NCBI GenBank assembly: GCA_030867875.1 | Contig: JAOWCC010000577.1 | Location: 145,754,344 to 145,818,343, forward strand | Source of the DNA: Actinernus sp. WN-2022 | Lineage: Eukaryota > Cnidaria > Anthozoa > Actiniaria > Actinernidae | Direction: 5' to 3' | DNA: 64,000 nt | Part shown: piece by piece, positions 1 to 11,440 of the stretch | How the letters are laid out: each line of letters begins with the position of its first letter | Numbering within the stretch: the first letter of the stretch is position 1 | Position numbers and translations under genes: made by a program | Notes under the pieces: model-generated | Seen by the model: the letters and a program-made list of their open reading frames with translations, nothing else | The model's database searches: none | Told to the model about the DNA's origin: nothing

Positions 1-12
1 CACTTATTATTT

Positions 13-1930
13 ACAGGTCTATACACCCCTATACAGCCCCATTACAGGCCTATACAGGCCTATACAGCCCTATAGAGCACTATACAACCCTATACAGCCG
101 TATACAGCCCTATACACCCCTATACACCACTATACACCCCTATACAGGCCTATACACCCCTATACAGGCCTATAGACCCCTTTACAGGCATATGCACCCC
201 TATACAGCACTATACAGGCCTATACACCCCTATACAGGCATATACAGGCCTATATAGGCCTATACACCCCTATACAGGCCTATAGAGCCCTATACAGCCC
301 TTAACAGCCCTTAACAGCCCTATATATACAGCCCTATTCAGCCCTATACAGGCCTATACAGCACTATACACCCCTATACAGCCCTATACAGGCCTATACA
401 GCGCATACAGGCCTATACAGCACTATACAGACCTATACACCCCTATACAGGCCTATACACCCCTATACACCCCTATACACCCCTATACAGGCCTATACAC
501 ACCTATAAAGCCCTATACAGCCCTATACAACCCTATACAGCCCTATACAACCCTATACAGCCCTTAATAGCCCTATATAGGCCTATACACCCCTATACAG
601 GCCTATACACCCCTATACAGCACTATACAGGCTATACACCCCTATACAGCACTTATAATACAGGTCTATACACCCCTATACATCCCTATACAGGCCTATA
701 CAGCCCTACACAACCCTATACAGCCCTTAACAGCCCTATACAGGCCTATACACCCCTATACAGGCCTATACACCCCTATACACCCCTATACAGCACTATA
801 CAGACCTATACACCCCTATACAGGCCTATACACCCCTATGCACCCCTATACACCCCTATACAGGCCTATACAGCCCTATACAGCCCTATACAACCCTATA
901 CAGCCCTATACAACCCTATGCAGCCCTTAACAGCCCTATACAGGCCTATACAGCACTATACACCCCTATACAGCCCTATACAGGCCTATGCACCCCTATA
1001 CAGGCCTATACAGCCCTATACAGTCCTATACAACCCTATACAGCCCTATACAACCCTATACAGCCCTTAACAGCCCTTTACAGGCCTATACAGCACTATA
1101 CACCCCTATACACCCCTATACAGGCCTATACACCCCTATACACCACTATACAGCTCTATACACCCCTATACAGGACTATACAGGCCTATACACCCCTATA
1201 CACCACTATACAGCTCTATACACCCCTATACAGCCCTATACAGCACTATACAGACCTATACACCCCTATACAGGCCTATACACCCCTATGCACCCCTATA
1301 CACCCCTATACAGGCCTATACAGCCCTATACAGCCCTATACAGCCCTATACAGCCCTATATAACCCTATACAGGCCTATACAGCCCTATACAGCGCTATA
1401 CAGGCCTATACAGCCCTATACAACACCACTATACAGCCCTATGCACCCCTATACAGGCCTATACAGCCCTATACAGTCCTATACAACCCTATACAGCCCT
1501 ATACAACCCTATACAGCCCTTAACAGCCCTTTACAGGCCTATACAGCACTATACACCCCTATACAGCCCTATACAGCCCTATACAGCCCTATACACCACT
1601 ATACACCCCTATACAGGCCTATACACCCCTATACAGCCCCATTACAGGCCTATACAGGCCTATACATCCCTATACAGCCCTATACAGGCCTATACAGCCC
1701 TATACAGCCCTATACAGGCCTATACAGCCCTATACAGCGCTATACAGGCCTATACAGCCCTATAGAACACCCCAATACAGCCCTATACAGGCCTATACAG
1801 TCCTATACAGGCCTATAGAGGCCTATACAGTACTATATACGCTATACACCCCTATATAGGCCTATACAGCACTATACATCATTATGCATCCCTATATACA
1901 GCACTATATCTAGCCCTATACAGCCTATAC
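13..1930 (+). repeat. 10-bp satellite array, forward orientation (CCTATACAGC-type unit)
   Basis: About 190 tandem copies of a 10-bp unit, consensus CCTATACAGC with common variants CCTATACACC, CCTATACAGG and CACTATACAG. A TATA step recurs every 10 bp, alternating with a GC-rich half. Phase slips are rare (near 300, 410 and 650). Three units make 30 bp, so reading frames stay open for hundreds of codons; the 276-codon frame at 988-1818 (repeating Tyr-Thr/Ser-Pro-Ile-Gln) is a by-product of the repeat and not a gene. The array probably continues beyond the left edge. The same unit returns in reverse orientation at 2991-4212. Confidence 0.95.
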
Positions 1931-2990
1931 GGAAGAGTTAAATACCGAGAACCGAGGCTTTTAGCCAGTATTTGAGAACGGCTGTTTTCTACGACTCGTG
2001 AAAATTTTAGGAAAATTGTACAAAACGCGAAAAGGCTGGAAGTTCTGCATGTTTTTGGCCGAAAAGAAGATCCGAGAGATAATGTTTCTTTCGATTCATT
2101 TCACGGTTGACTATCAAAGAAGTCTCTCAGTGTTCAGTCTCGGCCGATTAAAATGCATGCAGAACCGCAGAGAAAACTTAATACAGTTTACCGATGCTCG
2201 ATACTTCTACATAAACTAGCTAGCTATAGTTTCGATTCCAGTTTAATTTCAAGAAGAAACAAAAGTCTAGGAGTACAGAAAAATGGCACCACAGTAAGCA
2301 AACAGGGAAAACCATTGAAGCGCTGCTCAATCCACACCATGTACACGGTACATCGCACTGAAACATTACAAATCCGGCAAACCTTAGCTTCCTGCATTGA
2401 ACTCTATTTAAATGTTTGGCCCATTGAAGATAACGAAACTTTATTGTTTCATTATTTGTGGACTTTCGATCGTCAATGATTCTAACTACTTGGAACTTGA
2501 GTATAAAAACCCTCCAGAAATATTTTCTTCTTCTTTTTTTAAACGGCACCAAGAACGATCTACTTTTACACTTTTGCGCAATGCATTGTAAACGTAAAAA
2601 TCTTTACGAACGAAAAGCACGATAGCGAGAAAATAACAGCCCATGAATAGACCAGTTCGCGGTTAATTCCGACATTTTGAAAGGGGTGCATACAATGTTT
2701 TTATGGGAATTCGATGCCAAATAAAATCCGTAAAATCGAATTTCTGAAATATTCTTCAATACAAACTTAAGATACCAGGTAAAACACTAACTGATCGGAA
2801 TTTGAGGGATGTAGCTATTTTGGGAAGACAGCACCTGTCACGCATTTTTCGCGCCTTTTTTAGTATGGAATAAGAAAGTCGCATTTTCAAGGCTTTTAAA
2901 ATATATTTATATATTTGCAATTGTGAAAAAAAAACGTATTTTCGAAACTTTTCCATCTTAAACCTTGTTGCACCCCCAAGTGTAATAATT
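1931..2990. other. Unique-looking spacer between the two satellite arms
   Basis: About 1.06 kb of AT-rich sequence without recognisable genes, separating oppositely oriented arms of the same satellite. Short frames here (for example 1998-2219, 2220-2552) show no family signature. I see no terminal repeats that would make the spacer a transposon. Confidence 0.6.
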
Positions 2991-4212
2991 ACCCTGTATA
3001 GGGCTGTATAGGGCTGTATAGGGCTTTATAGGACTGTATAGGGCTGTATAGGCCTGTATAGTGCTGTATAGGCCTGTATAGTGCTGTATAGGCCTGTATA
3101 GGCCTGTATAGGGCTGTATAGACCTGTATAGGGTTGTATAGGGGAGTATAGTGCTGTATAGTGCTGTATAGGCCTGCATAGTGCTGTATAGTGCTGTATA
3201 GGCCTGTATAGGCCTATATCAGGGCCGGCGGAAGCATTTTGGAAGTGGGGCGGCCGAGCGCCGAAGGCGCGATAAATTTTACATATTTTAAAAATGATTA
3301 CGTCAGCTAAAATTTCAAACTTGGCCGAGAAAGTGGGGCGGCCGCGGCCGCCCCAGACGCCCCTGTTCCGCCGGCCTTGTGTATAGTGCTGTATAGGCCT
3401 GTATAGGGCTGTATAGTGCTGTATAGGACTGTATATGGCTGTATAGTGCTGTATAGGCCTGTATAGGGCTGTATAGTGCTGTATAGGCCTGTATAGGCCT
3501 GTATAGGCCTGTATTGGGGTGTATAGGGGTGTATAGGGGTGTATAGGGGTGTATAGGGGTGTATAGGGGTGTATAGGGCTGTATAGTGCTGTATAGCCCT
3601 GTATAGGCCTATATAGGGCTGTATAGACCTGTATAGGGTTGCATAGGGTTGTATAGGGGTGTATATATAGGGCTGTATAGTGCTGTATAGGCCTGTATAG
3701 GCCTGTATAGTGCTGTATAGGCCTGTATAGTGCTGTATAGGCCTGTATAGTGCTGTATAGGCCTGTATAGTGCTGTATAGGCCTGTATACATGTAGGCCT
3801 GTATACATGTAGGCCTGTATAGGGCTGTATAGTGCTGTATAGGCCTGTATAGACCTGTATTGTCGTGCATAGGGCTGTATATATAGGGCTGTATAGTGCT
3901 GTATAGGGCTGTATAGGGCTGTATAGGGGTGTATGGTGCTGTATAGGGGTGTATAGTGCTGTATAGTGCTGTATAGGGGTGTATATGCCTGTATAGGGGT
4001 GTATATAGGCCTGTATAGGCCTGTATTGGGGTGTATAGGCCTGTATTGGGGTGTATAGGGCTGTATAGGCCTGTATAGGGCTGTATAGGGGTGTATATGC
4101 ATGTATAGGGGTGTATAGGGCTGTATAGTGCTGTATAGTGCTGTATAGGGGTGCATATATAGTGATGTATAGGGGTGTATAGTGATGTATAGTGATGTAT
4201 AGTGGGGTGTAT
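2991..4212 (-). repeat. 10-bp satellite array, inverted orientation
   Basis: Tandem CTGTATAGGG/GTGCTGTATAG units, the reverse complement of the array at 13-1930. About 105 units in total, interrupted by a 157-bp insertion at 3221-3377. The long minus-strand frame 3026-4156 runs through the repeats and the insertion and is not considered a gene. The last units decay into ATAGTGATGTATAG-like copies near 4150-4212. Confidence 0.95.
3221..3377. mobile_element. Small GC-rich MITE inserted in the satellite
   Basis: The satellite is broken by a non-repetitive segment bounded by inverted ends: AGGGCCGGCGGAA on the left and TTCCGCCGGCCTT on the right. An internal GGGGCGGCCG motif appears near both ends. 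The satellite resumes directly after it. It is non-autonomous; superfamily not determined. Confidence 0.7.
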
Positions 4213-5130
4213 TGTGTAGAGTATAACTATACTGGTATAAAGGATACTATATGTGGTATACTATATGTGGTATTATAGTAGGTATATAGTATAGCAGGAC
4301 CACCCCTCCCCCAATACTATATGTGGTACGTTACACGAAGTACCCATGCTTGTAAAATATTCCGCTGACAAACTGCATCTTGGCTCACGAAACCACAGGA
4401 AACCCCGAAAATGGGGGGGGGGGAAGGGGGGGGGGAGGGGGGGAGTTTAGGGATAGGGGCTAAGAGAAAATTTAAAATGCCTTGACCCAGTTATTTTTCG
4501 GTTGTCAGTTGTCAGTAAAAAAATCGTCATTTGTCAGTAGTCAGTTAACCCCATTCAGACCCTCTTACAGTAGTTCTTTGACGGTTTTGAATGTGTTGCT
4601 ACTTGTCACTGGAAACTTCAAATATTTTACCAGAAGTCCATCTGCTCAACAATATTATTTGTACCAAGAAATGACTGTTTACAATAATATTAAGAATAGG
4701 TAACGGAAGCTAAATTAGTATATATAGGCTATCAAAACTGGCAGAGATAATTTAGAAGATAGTACAAAATAATTGGATTGATAATAGATAAGGTCAAAAT
4801 TCTATAGTAGATTGCTTGAAAAATATATATATATATATTCAAGAAAAAAAAGATGCACACAGTTCACTAACAATACACACGAACACACAGACACAGATAA
4901 AACACACATAATAATAAATAATCAAAGAGATGTATCATAACTATTTATAAACACTAGATTAATTAATAATGATAATTTAATTTCTGCTATTGCGCAACAT
5001 ACAAATCGATGATCAGTTGCGCATCTGAATTACACAATTAAAACTAATAATAAAAACGTTAATAAAAATGTTTGAATAAAATCTAAGGCATATAAAGGTG
5101 ATACCGAATAATAATGATAAAAATCTAAAT
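4213..5130. other. AT-rich intergenic stretch with short degenerate repeats
   Basis: Starts with several ACTATATGTGGTA repeats (about 4250-4330), then a G-run, then a few GTCAGT-rich direct repeats (4500-4550), an (AT)n run near 4822-4838 and AT-rich sequence. The right end probably belongs to the 3' part of the minus-strand LINE fragment that follows. No gene seen. Confidence 0.5.
4413..4443 (+). other. G-tract with G-quadruplex potential
   Basis: Uninterrupted runs of 11, 10 and 8 G separated by AA and A. By the usual rule (four runs of at least three G), this easily satisfies a G-quadruplex pattern. It lies about 200 bp from the end of the inverted satellite arm. Confidence 0.7.
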
Positions 5131-5360
5131 CTAAATATAATCTAAATCTAAGCATTGATAAGCTAGTTTAAAAAGATATAACTTCAAATGGCGCTTAAAA
5201 ATGTCAATCATAGAGTCTATTTGTCTAAGTTCATGTGGCAGCACGTTCCGAAGTTTTGGGGCAGCGGCAACAAAGGCTCTGTCTCCCAAAGTCTTCCTAG
5301 TAATACATCTCGGACATCTAAGATTATACAGTGATGACTTAATAACTAATAAGCCGCTTT
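5131..5360 (-). pseudogene. CR1/L2-like LINE, C-terminal end of reverse transcriptase ORF (fragment)
   Basis: Reading the minus strand from about 5360 to the stop at 5131-5133 gives an open frame ending the way CR1/L2-type polyproteins do. There is a LGDRAFVAAAPKLRN segment, then VLPHELRQ, then IFKRHLKLYLFK, matching the family pattern of F..aaPklWN.LP..iR....FK..LK..LF. No start codon or upstream catalytic RT motifs are present, so the copy is 5'-truncated. The typical Trp is replaced by Arg. Its 3' UTR would extend toward 4830. Confidence 0.75.
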
Positions 5361-5544
5361 AAATGTAAATACGAAATTTAAATGCAGAGATTTAAATGTA
5401 AATAAGAAATTATAATTATATATACTTTAATAAGTAAAATATATAGTGGGTAAGTATTATATAGCGAGTAACAAATTTATAGCTAGTGGGACCGATGATA
5501 ATCATGGACTTCTGAATTTACGTATTACCAGAAGTCCGTAACTT

Positions 5545-6042
5545 CTGTTATTACTGACTTATAAGGCTCTTCATAATCTCGCACCGTTGCATTATCAGTT
5601 ATGTTCCATCTCGTCGTTTACGCTCCTGAACTAAAGAATTGTTATGTCAGTACCTACAGCGAATCTCAAAACCTATGCTGCCAGATATGTTGATTCTCCA
5701 AAACTTTGGTATGAACTGCCACTGGACATTAGACAATTTCAGAAACAAATAATGGAGTTCAACTCCCTTACATGTTTCTGACAATTTCGGCAAAACTCTG
5801 CTTTAAATATTTTTAAAAGTATAGGCTCCATACATTTCTTTTTAAACAGGCCTATCAATCATAGTTTTCCAGGTTTTACTGAATATTTTTATTATTAATC
5901 TAGCCGTTTTTAATCAATGATTTTTGTAGGTTATCATTATCTCCACATTTTATCGAATTTTTATATTAATTAGTTAATATACCTTCATAACTGATTATTG
6001 TAAAGCGCCATTAGACAATTCAATTCGCCTGTGTGTCTTAGG
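5545..6042 (+). pseudogene. CR1/L2-like LINE 3' fragment (decayed)
   Basis: The plus strand shows TYKALHNLAPLHY (5548-5586), a stop at about 5626, then in another frame a segment with LWYELPLDIRQ ending at a stop near 5781. These are the last motifs of CR1/L2-type reverse transcriptases. The tail contains ATTGTAAAGCGCCATT (about 5997), a 3'-end motif that recurs in other LINE/SINE tails in this window. Frame changes show it is dead. It points away from the LINE fragment at 5131-5360. Confidence 0.7.
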
Positions 6043-6048
6043 GTGTAT

Positions 6049-6235
6049 TCGTTTGGGAAATCCGTTTTCGGATTTCGAGATCCGAAAACGGATTTCGTGT
6101 TCGTTTGGCAAATCCGAAAACGGATTTCGACTTTAGCATGATCCAAGAAATCCATCTCTGAGAAGGATTTCGTGGATTAATCCAAATCCGTATTTCTGTC
6201 TTTGTGTTTTTTTGGGAAATCCGAAAACGGATTAG
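6049..6235. repeat. Palindromic AAATCCG repeats at the end of a Harbinger-type remnant
   Basis: Four or five copies of AAATCCGNAAACGGATTT-like palindromes, each beginning near TTTGGGAAATCC or TTTGGCAAATCC. This looks like subterminal repeats of a DNA transposon. It directly abuts the Harbinger-like nuclease fragment on the minus strand, so it is probably the 3' terminal region of the same element. Confidence 0.6.
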
Positions 6236-6560
6236 TAAAATAGTACTAATGAACAGCAGTATTCATCGGTAATGCTGTGCGCACGCATCTGTTTCGATTT
6301 ATTTATGCCATTGTTCATATGGCAGCCATCTATTCTACCTATTACACCTGGGAATCCTCGTTTCTCTTCAAATTGATTGATTGTTTCTATTAGCCCCTGA
6401 CCCTCTGGAAAATGGATGAATCTCGGCCCCAAACGATCTACGATTACCTTGCAGACTCGGTGATAATAACTTCAAAAGCAGTGGATATCGTGACATCAAA
6501 TCGATCTGACACTGACCTCATGCACTCGGGATTACCTCTATGTTTTCTTAAATCTACTGG
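6235..6560 (-). pseudogene. PIF/Harbinger DDE nuclease fragment
   Basis: On the minus strand, VCKVIVDRLGPRFIHFP is followed by GFPGVIGRIDGCHM, which matches the HARBI1-type transposase hallmark GFPGVIGxIDGTHI; the Asp is the first catalytic acidic residue. Just upstream a different frame gives RFDVTISTAFEVIITE, the helix that normally precedes it, so there is at least one frameshift around 6470. The chain stops near 6232 before the later catalytic Asp and Glu. No intact transposase remains. Confidence 0.75.
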
Positions 6561-6639
6561 GGCCCTGCCTCCGTGGGTTTGATGCTGAGGTAGCTCTAGA
6601 CAAAGAACAAGACCGCGAGACATACGAAAACAGAGGGAC

Positions 6640-7706
6640 GGTAGTAATTTAATACATAATTTAATACAGTAAAATCAAGATGGTGGACACGCGAGGAAAT
6701 TTCTCTCAAATTTGGAGTCCCATCTCTCAAATGTAAGCAGTTTAATTTGAGGTACGTTTCGTAGGTTTTATGCCACATTTCATTTTACTCTCGGTCTAAT
6801 ACATACCAGCGCAAACACCGTGATCGGTAGGCCAACGTGGTCGGTAGGTTTACCGATTTCGTACGATCTCTCTGTGTACCGGTTATACAGGTATACTGAA
6901 TAGCTGATTTATAGCGAAATATAGCGATTTACTAGTAAACATATATACTGTGGTTGAGCAGTTATGGGTTACTTATCCTCTATCGAAGTCTGAATTCCTG
7001 AACTGTGAGAGCAACACTGTTACTCGCCAGCACAGAATAATTTATGATGACCCAAGCAATATTCAATTCTCAAGGTAAACTTAAACAAGAAACCTCTCAC
7101 GGCCGAGGTTTTGGTTCGAGAAATTAAGGCTTCCAACAATTCCCTTTATAGTTCTTTAATATAATGAGCAGACTGAAGTTTTGGGAATGTGGGTAAAGCT
7201 TTTAATTAGAGATAACCAACAGGCATTTCAGTTAATAATCTTTAATCCAACAAATACCAAGATGGACTCGTAATGGCAAGAACAGCAAATAAAGTTACAT
7301 AGAGGCACACAAATTGACATAGCTAGGTCCATCACAGGATGGACAGGATACAACTTATAATATGGTACAAATATAAACATACATTTGAGACAATCATCTA
7401 TTAGTACTCGGAACCTGCAGTATAACAGAACAGCAGACTAAATTGTAAACGTGTGTTACATGAATAAGTATATAGTGTTTAAATTAAAAGGTCAACATAC
7501 GAGAAAAATAAAAATATTAAATTACATATATACTAGGGGAGCAGAGAATGAAAGTCACCGCGCTATCGGCCACTCCTAAAGACTGCTAAATTCAGCTAAT
7601 AATTCTTCCCTTTGGTTAATATTACTAAGAGGATTTCAAATGAAAGTGTATTTCATCTTCAATCTCATGTGGCCCGAGTGAAAGCCCATATAGGCTCTTG
7701 TTTTCC
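6640..7706 (+). repeat. Left arm of a 6.2-kb inverted repeat
   Basis: About 1.07 kb that is the reverse complement, with substitutions and small indels, of 11441-12890. Shared blocks include TTTGAGGTACGTTTCGTAGG (6750 region), CTCTCACGG..GAGG near 7095, the ATACAACTTATAATATGG block near 7350 and CTAGGGGAGCAGAGAATG near 7535. The two arms enclose 3.7 kb of other repeats. This suggests a foldback transposon or an inverted duplication of one element. Confidence 0.85.
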
Positions 7707-7972
7707 TAAAAATTAGAGTTCAAAGGTCACATTACATGTTTCCATGGAAACCACCACAAAAGGTATTAAGGTTGTGACTTTATCGAATCTGTCAAAGTGC
7801 CAAGACTATATCTAACAAGCACGAAGAGAGAGACCACCCCCTCTTGATTTGCGGTGGCCATCAGTTGGAATAGTTTGAGACCTATGCCTTAATGCCCCTG
7901 AGAGGGTTTACAAGATGTGGAAAATATAAAAACCGTTGCAAGTACAAATATATGAATGTGAAAATATAAGAT

Positions 7973-8526
7973 ACCTTATTACATGAAATTTTCGCGACAC
8001 TATAATTTCGTGATTTTGGAATGGCCATATTTCGCGACACTTTAATTCCGCGATTTTGTATAATTTGTAGAAACTGGGTGACTTTATTTTCGCGATTTCT
8101 TTTGTTAAGAGGTGCAGATGTTTATGTAACAGTAAAATCTGCGTATTTCCGACGATCGCCCCTCATCAAAGGAGGCCTAGGAATCCCCGTAGAAGTTACC
8201 GCAAATTAAATATGGATTCCTCGCCAAAGAACATACAAGCAGTTGAAAATTCTAAGTCTGGTACTGTAATTGAAATACAGAGGAATACTGCGAGAATTGG
8301 GTGTAGAGGTGAGTAGTGATGAGGATGAAGATGATGTTGAATAAAATGGACTCAGTAATGACGATCAAAGGGCTTTATTTCACTTCAAGCTGATATGCGT
8401 GGTTACTTAATTTTCGCGCATACAAATGTTCGCGACACATTTTTCGCGACATCAAATGTTCGCGATTTTTTTCAAATCGCGAAATTCGCGAAGTTAAGGT
8501 GTCGCGAAAATTTCATGTAATAAGGT
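7973..8526. mobile_element. 554-bp MITE with 28-bp inverted ends and 7-bp target duplication
   Basis: Left end ACCTTATTACATGAAATTTT and on to CGCGACAC; the right end is its near-exact reverse complement finishing AATAAGGT. Flanked by the direct repeat ATAAGAT at 7966-7972 and 8527-8533. The interior is rich in TTCGCGA motifs. No transposase; the superfamily cannot be fixed from the ends alone. Confidence 0.9.
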
Positions 8527-8744
8527 ATAAGATTACTAAGAATCCAAGAGAATAATGGATAGAGGATATACAATGTAAATGAGAAAAATGATAATATGGC
8601 TAACTTGGAAAAAGTGTACTTTACAGTTCTTCTTTACGATTCATTCCTTTGGGCTCTATAGTTTATCCTTTATCAGCTTTATCGATAAGGTATGCTTCGC
8701 GAGCTTTGCGACGCTATCTCGATTAGTATGAATGATCTCTTGTT

Positions 8745-8940
8745 AAAACCCATATTAAAATTTTACTTTTAAACATGTAAACCTATATGTAAATTCACAA
8801 CCTAGTTTTATCTTTTTTAATAATAATTATTGTTATTGCGGCTTTTTTTAGTTTATTAGTATATTAAGTTATATTATTGTAAAGTGCCATTGGGCTTGAA
8901 GGAAATGGCGCTATAAAAATGTAGATTACTATTATTATCC
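8745..8940 (+). mobile_element. LINE or SINE 3' tail with ATT-type end
   Basis: Contains TTGTAAAGTGCCATTGGG followed by ATGGCGCTATAAAAATG and a short ATT repeat. This is the L2-like tail that also ends the SINE at 50921-51290. Only the tail can be recognised. Confidence 0.55.
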
Positions 8941-9437
8941 TTGGCCGTTTTCACATGACGTCATCAAAAAACCTAAAATCTAAACTATTAGTCCTAAAAA
9001 GCTGTTCTTCGTATATATTATAGACATCGATAATAAAAGTCTACACAGAAAATTTCACATCGATGGGGTGTATTGTTCCGAAGTAAATACATTTTGAATT
9101 CAGTTATGACAACGACCCAGCGTGTTTTCCGTAAGGCATAACAATCCATGTAATTGTGTCAATTTCTTTTTTTAACTCGATAAATCTTTATTTGTATTTT
9201 CGTTTTATATGGCCCCAGAGAGGGACGCAAAGATGGCGACCGCATCAGTACAAAGTACTGTAAAATTGTCGTATATTAATACAGTGGCCCACAGCTCCGT
9301 TAGGATATAATCTAATGTTCCAAAATTTGGGTTATATGTGTCTTTGTGGTAGTTCTACAAGGACCAAGATATTTTATTTGATTTTATCAATGCAAACCAA
9401 TTTTGTGATCGCGTGTCATGACGATGAAAACCGCCAA
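8941..9437. mobile_element. Probable MITE, imperfect inverted ends
   Basis: Left end TTGGCCGTTTTCACATGACG and right end, read in reverse complement, TTGGCGGTTTTCATCGTCAT. About 497 bp with no coding content. The target duplication is not clear. Confidence 0.5.
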
Positions 9438-9607
9438 TTAGTACATAACACAGCCATTACCGTGCTATCGATGTGGGATAAATGAGCAGTTATCAAATCA
9501 CACGGCTACGCGACGACGCGTCAGACCTCGATCCTCCAGTTCCCTTTCAAAGGGGCATTGTCAACCACAGTGCTTTAACTTTTTCCTACCTTATTATTAT
9601 ATAATAG

Positions 9608-9795
9608 CCCACTTCTGAGATATGCCTCACTTCCTACGTACAAAGGAACCAATACGAGGCTCCGTGCATAATGCGCAGTCGTTCGTGACAAAGTACAGAA
9701 GTGCTGTAGTCTTGTCACGAACGACTGAGCATTATGCACGGAGCCTCGTATTGATTCCTTTGTATGTAGGAAGTGAGGCATATCTCGGAAGTGGG
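9608..9795. mobile_element. Palindromic foldback MITE (188 bp)
   Basis: Two arms of about 80 bp, almost perfect inverted copies, from CCCACTTCTGAGATATGCC to its complement GGCATATCTCGGAAGTGGG, with a loop of roughly 25 bp around 9692-9715. The sequence would form a long hairpin. Short frames on both strands here are mirror images of each other and not genes. Confidence 0.85.
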
Positions 9796-10141
9796 TATTA
9801 TATTCTGCCAAGAACGCACGAAATCCCAAGACGGTACCGATATATGAGATCGTATTTCGGGTTGTCCTGAATGGCTTCCATTGCAATTTCTCGAGCGGGC
9901 GCGCAAGCTAGATGTTTGGTTATTATGGCAAGAAAATTTCGTTTCTTGACAGAAACAAACAACTTATTAGTCGTCGAACTAAGCATGTAATACGGCTGTG
10001 TATTTTTACTCTTCATTCGTATTTCAGTGGCGCGCCTAAATGCTCGCCAAAATATATATGAATGTTGTTTAGATATATTATATTTCTTCAAGAACATTTT
10101 CTTATTGTTCGGATCCAGTAATCGCTTACGCGGAGGAGAGA

Positions 10142-10177
10142 GGGGGGGAGGGGTTGGGGGGGGGGGGGGGGAGGGGT
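10142..10177 (+). other. G-tract with G-quadruplex potential
   Basis: Runs of 7, 4, 16 and 4 G in 36 bp, following a purine-rich AGAG stretch. A second strong G-quadruplex candidate within a transposon-rich segment. Confidence 0.65.
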
Positions 10178-10959
10178 ATATGTTTACTCCCATACCTAAG
10201 CTATACGAGTATGTGCCGCCCGAAAGAGTATGGTTTTCGAGCTGCAGTTTTAGTCTGTAATAGCTGAGCTAGGGTAATAAATTTCGCCTTTTTAGCCTGG
10301 AATAGGGTATGATCTGGACAGGGAAGTATGAGACACCACATTTTTATATATTTCTCTTGTTATGAAATAGACTACAGGTCTGAAAAAGGGTATGGAGTTT
10401 TGGGACCCGGGCGGCACACTCCTACCCAAAATTTCTGGGATGATTTCTGGGTCAACAACAAATCTGATTGATTTTCGGCTGTCACTAACGATTTGTTAGG
10501 TTATGAATATGAATACATGAGGTAAGAAATTGTTTAAGGAAATGTGGTGTAGAATTACCGGAGTCAAACGCGAGCAACATTATCTTAGGAGTTGAGGAAA
10601 CCAATTATCCGTAAATCATTAGTTTTATGCTCATATCATTCAAATGGCTTGTAAATCAAGAAAATCTGGTCAACCCCCTACTTTACCGCTCATCCTTAAT
10701 ACTCTCAGATACTATGACAGAAGAACGCTGAACGCTGTGTTGCCCTCCAACCGTGAACGGGTGTTGTTTTTTAGACTTTATTTTCTCTGTTGTCCAATCA
10801 GCGACCTCTCGATCTGAAAAAAAGGAAATCTACATTTCTGCGACGCCATCGAAACATAAAGATTTAAAAAATGTCTAAACCATGGTTTCATATCAAATGC
10901 ACGGCTATGATTGGCTGCTACTGAAAAACATAAGGCCCCTAAGGGCAACCCGTGGATGG

Positions 10960-11440
10960 TCAAGTGAGCTCAGTATTTTGGTATATACTAAAAATCATGT
11001 GACCGATGACGTCATCGTTACGTCATCACAACTAAGTGAATCGTGGGAAAATAATACCATACTTGTCCAAGTTTGAACTGTCTGGCATTAGAAATGAGGG
11101 AGATATTGGCATGTACTTAAAATCACGTAATCGATGACGTCATCGTTACGTCATCGCCACTAACTGATTGATAGCAACCCACTTCTATGTCTATCTATGT
11201 ATGAGCCAGCTGGCATTAGAAATGAGGGAGATATGGGCATGTACTTAAAATCACGTGCCCGCTGACGTCATCGTTACGTCATCACCACTAAGTGATTTGT
11301 TGGAACCCAATCATTAGAAATGAAGGAGATATGGGCATGTACTTAAAACACGTAATCGATGATGTCATCGTTACGTCATCGCCACTAAGTGATTGATAGC
11401 AACCCACTACTTTTGACTGAGCCAGCTGGCATTAGACTGA
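10960..11440 (+). repeat. 128-bp tandem repeats carrying TGACGTCA
   Basis: Four units in which GATGACGTCATCGTTACGTC recurs at about 11006, 11134, 11262 and (mutated, in a shortened unit) 11359, a period of 128 bp. Each unit also has AAAATCACGTGA, CACTAAGTGATT, CCAAGTTTGAACTGTCTGGC and AGAAATGAGGGAGATATGGG. The same unit occurs near 13040-13138, at 14210-14575 and reversed at 37440-37610, so it belongs to a dispersed transposon and not to a local satellite. TGACGTCA is the classical CREB/ATF site. Confidence 0.85.

Noticed and set aside
988..4156. Long open frames of 276 and 376 codons with a repeating YT-PIQ pattern (988-1818 plus, 3026-4156 minus, 3307-3870 minus).
   Set aside because: They arise because three 10-bp units equal ten stop-free codons; other frames are open too, and one runs straight through a MITE. 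No start context or non-repeat domain.
9575..9906. Overlapping frames on both strands with similar peptides.
   Set aside because: They mirror each other because the region is a perfect foldback MITE.
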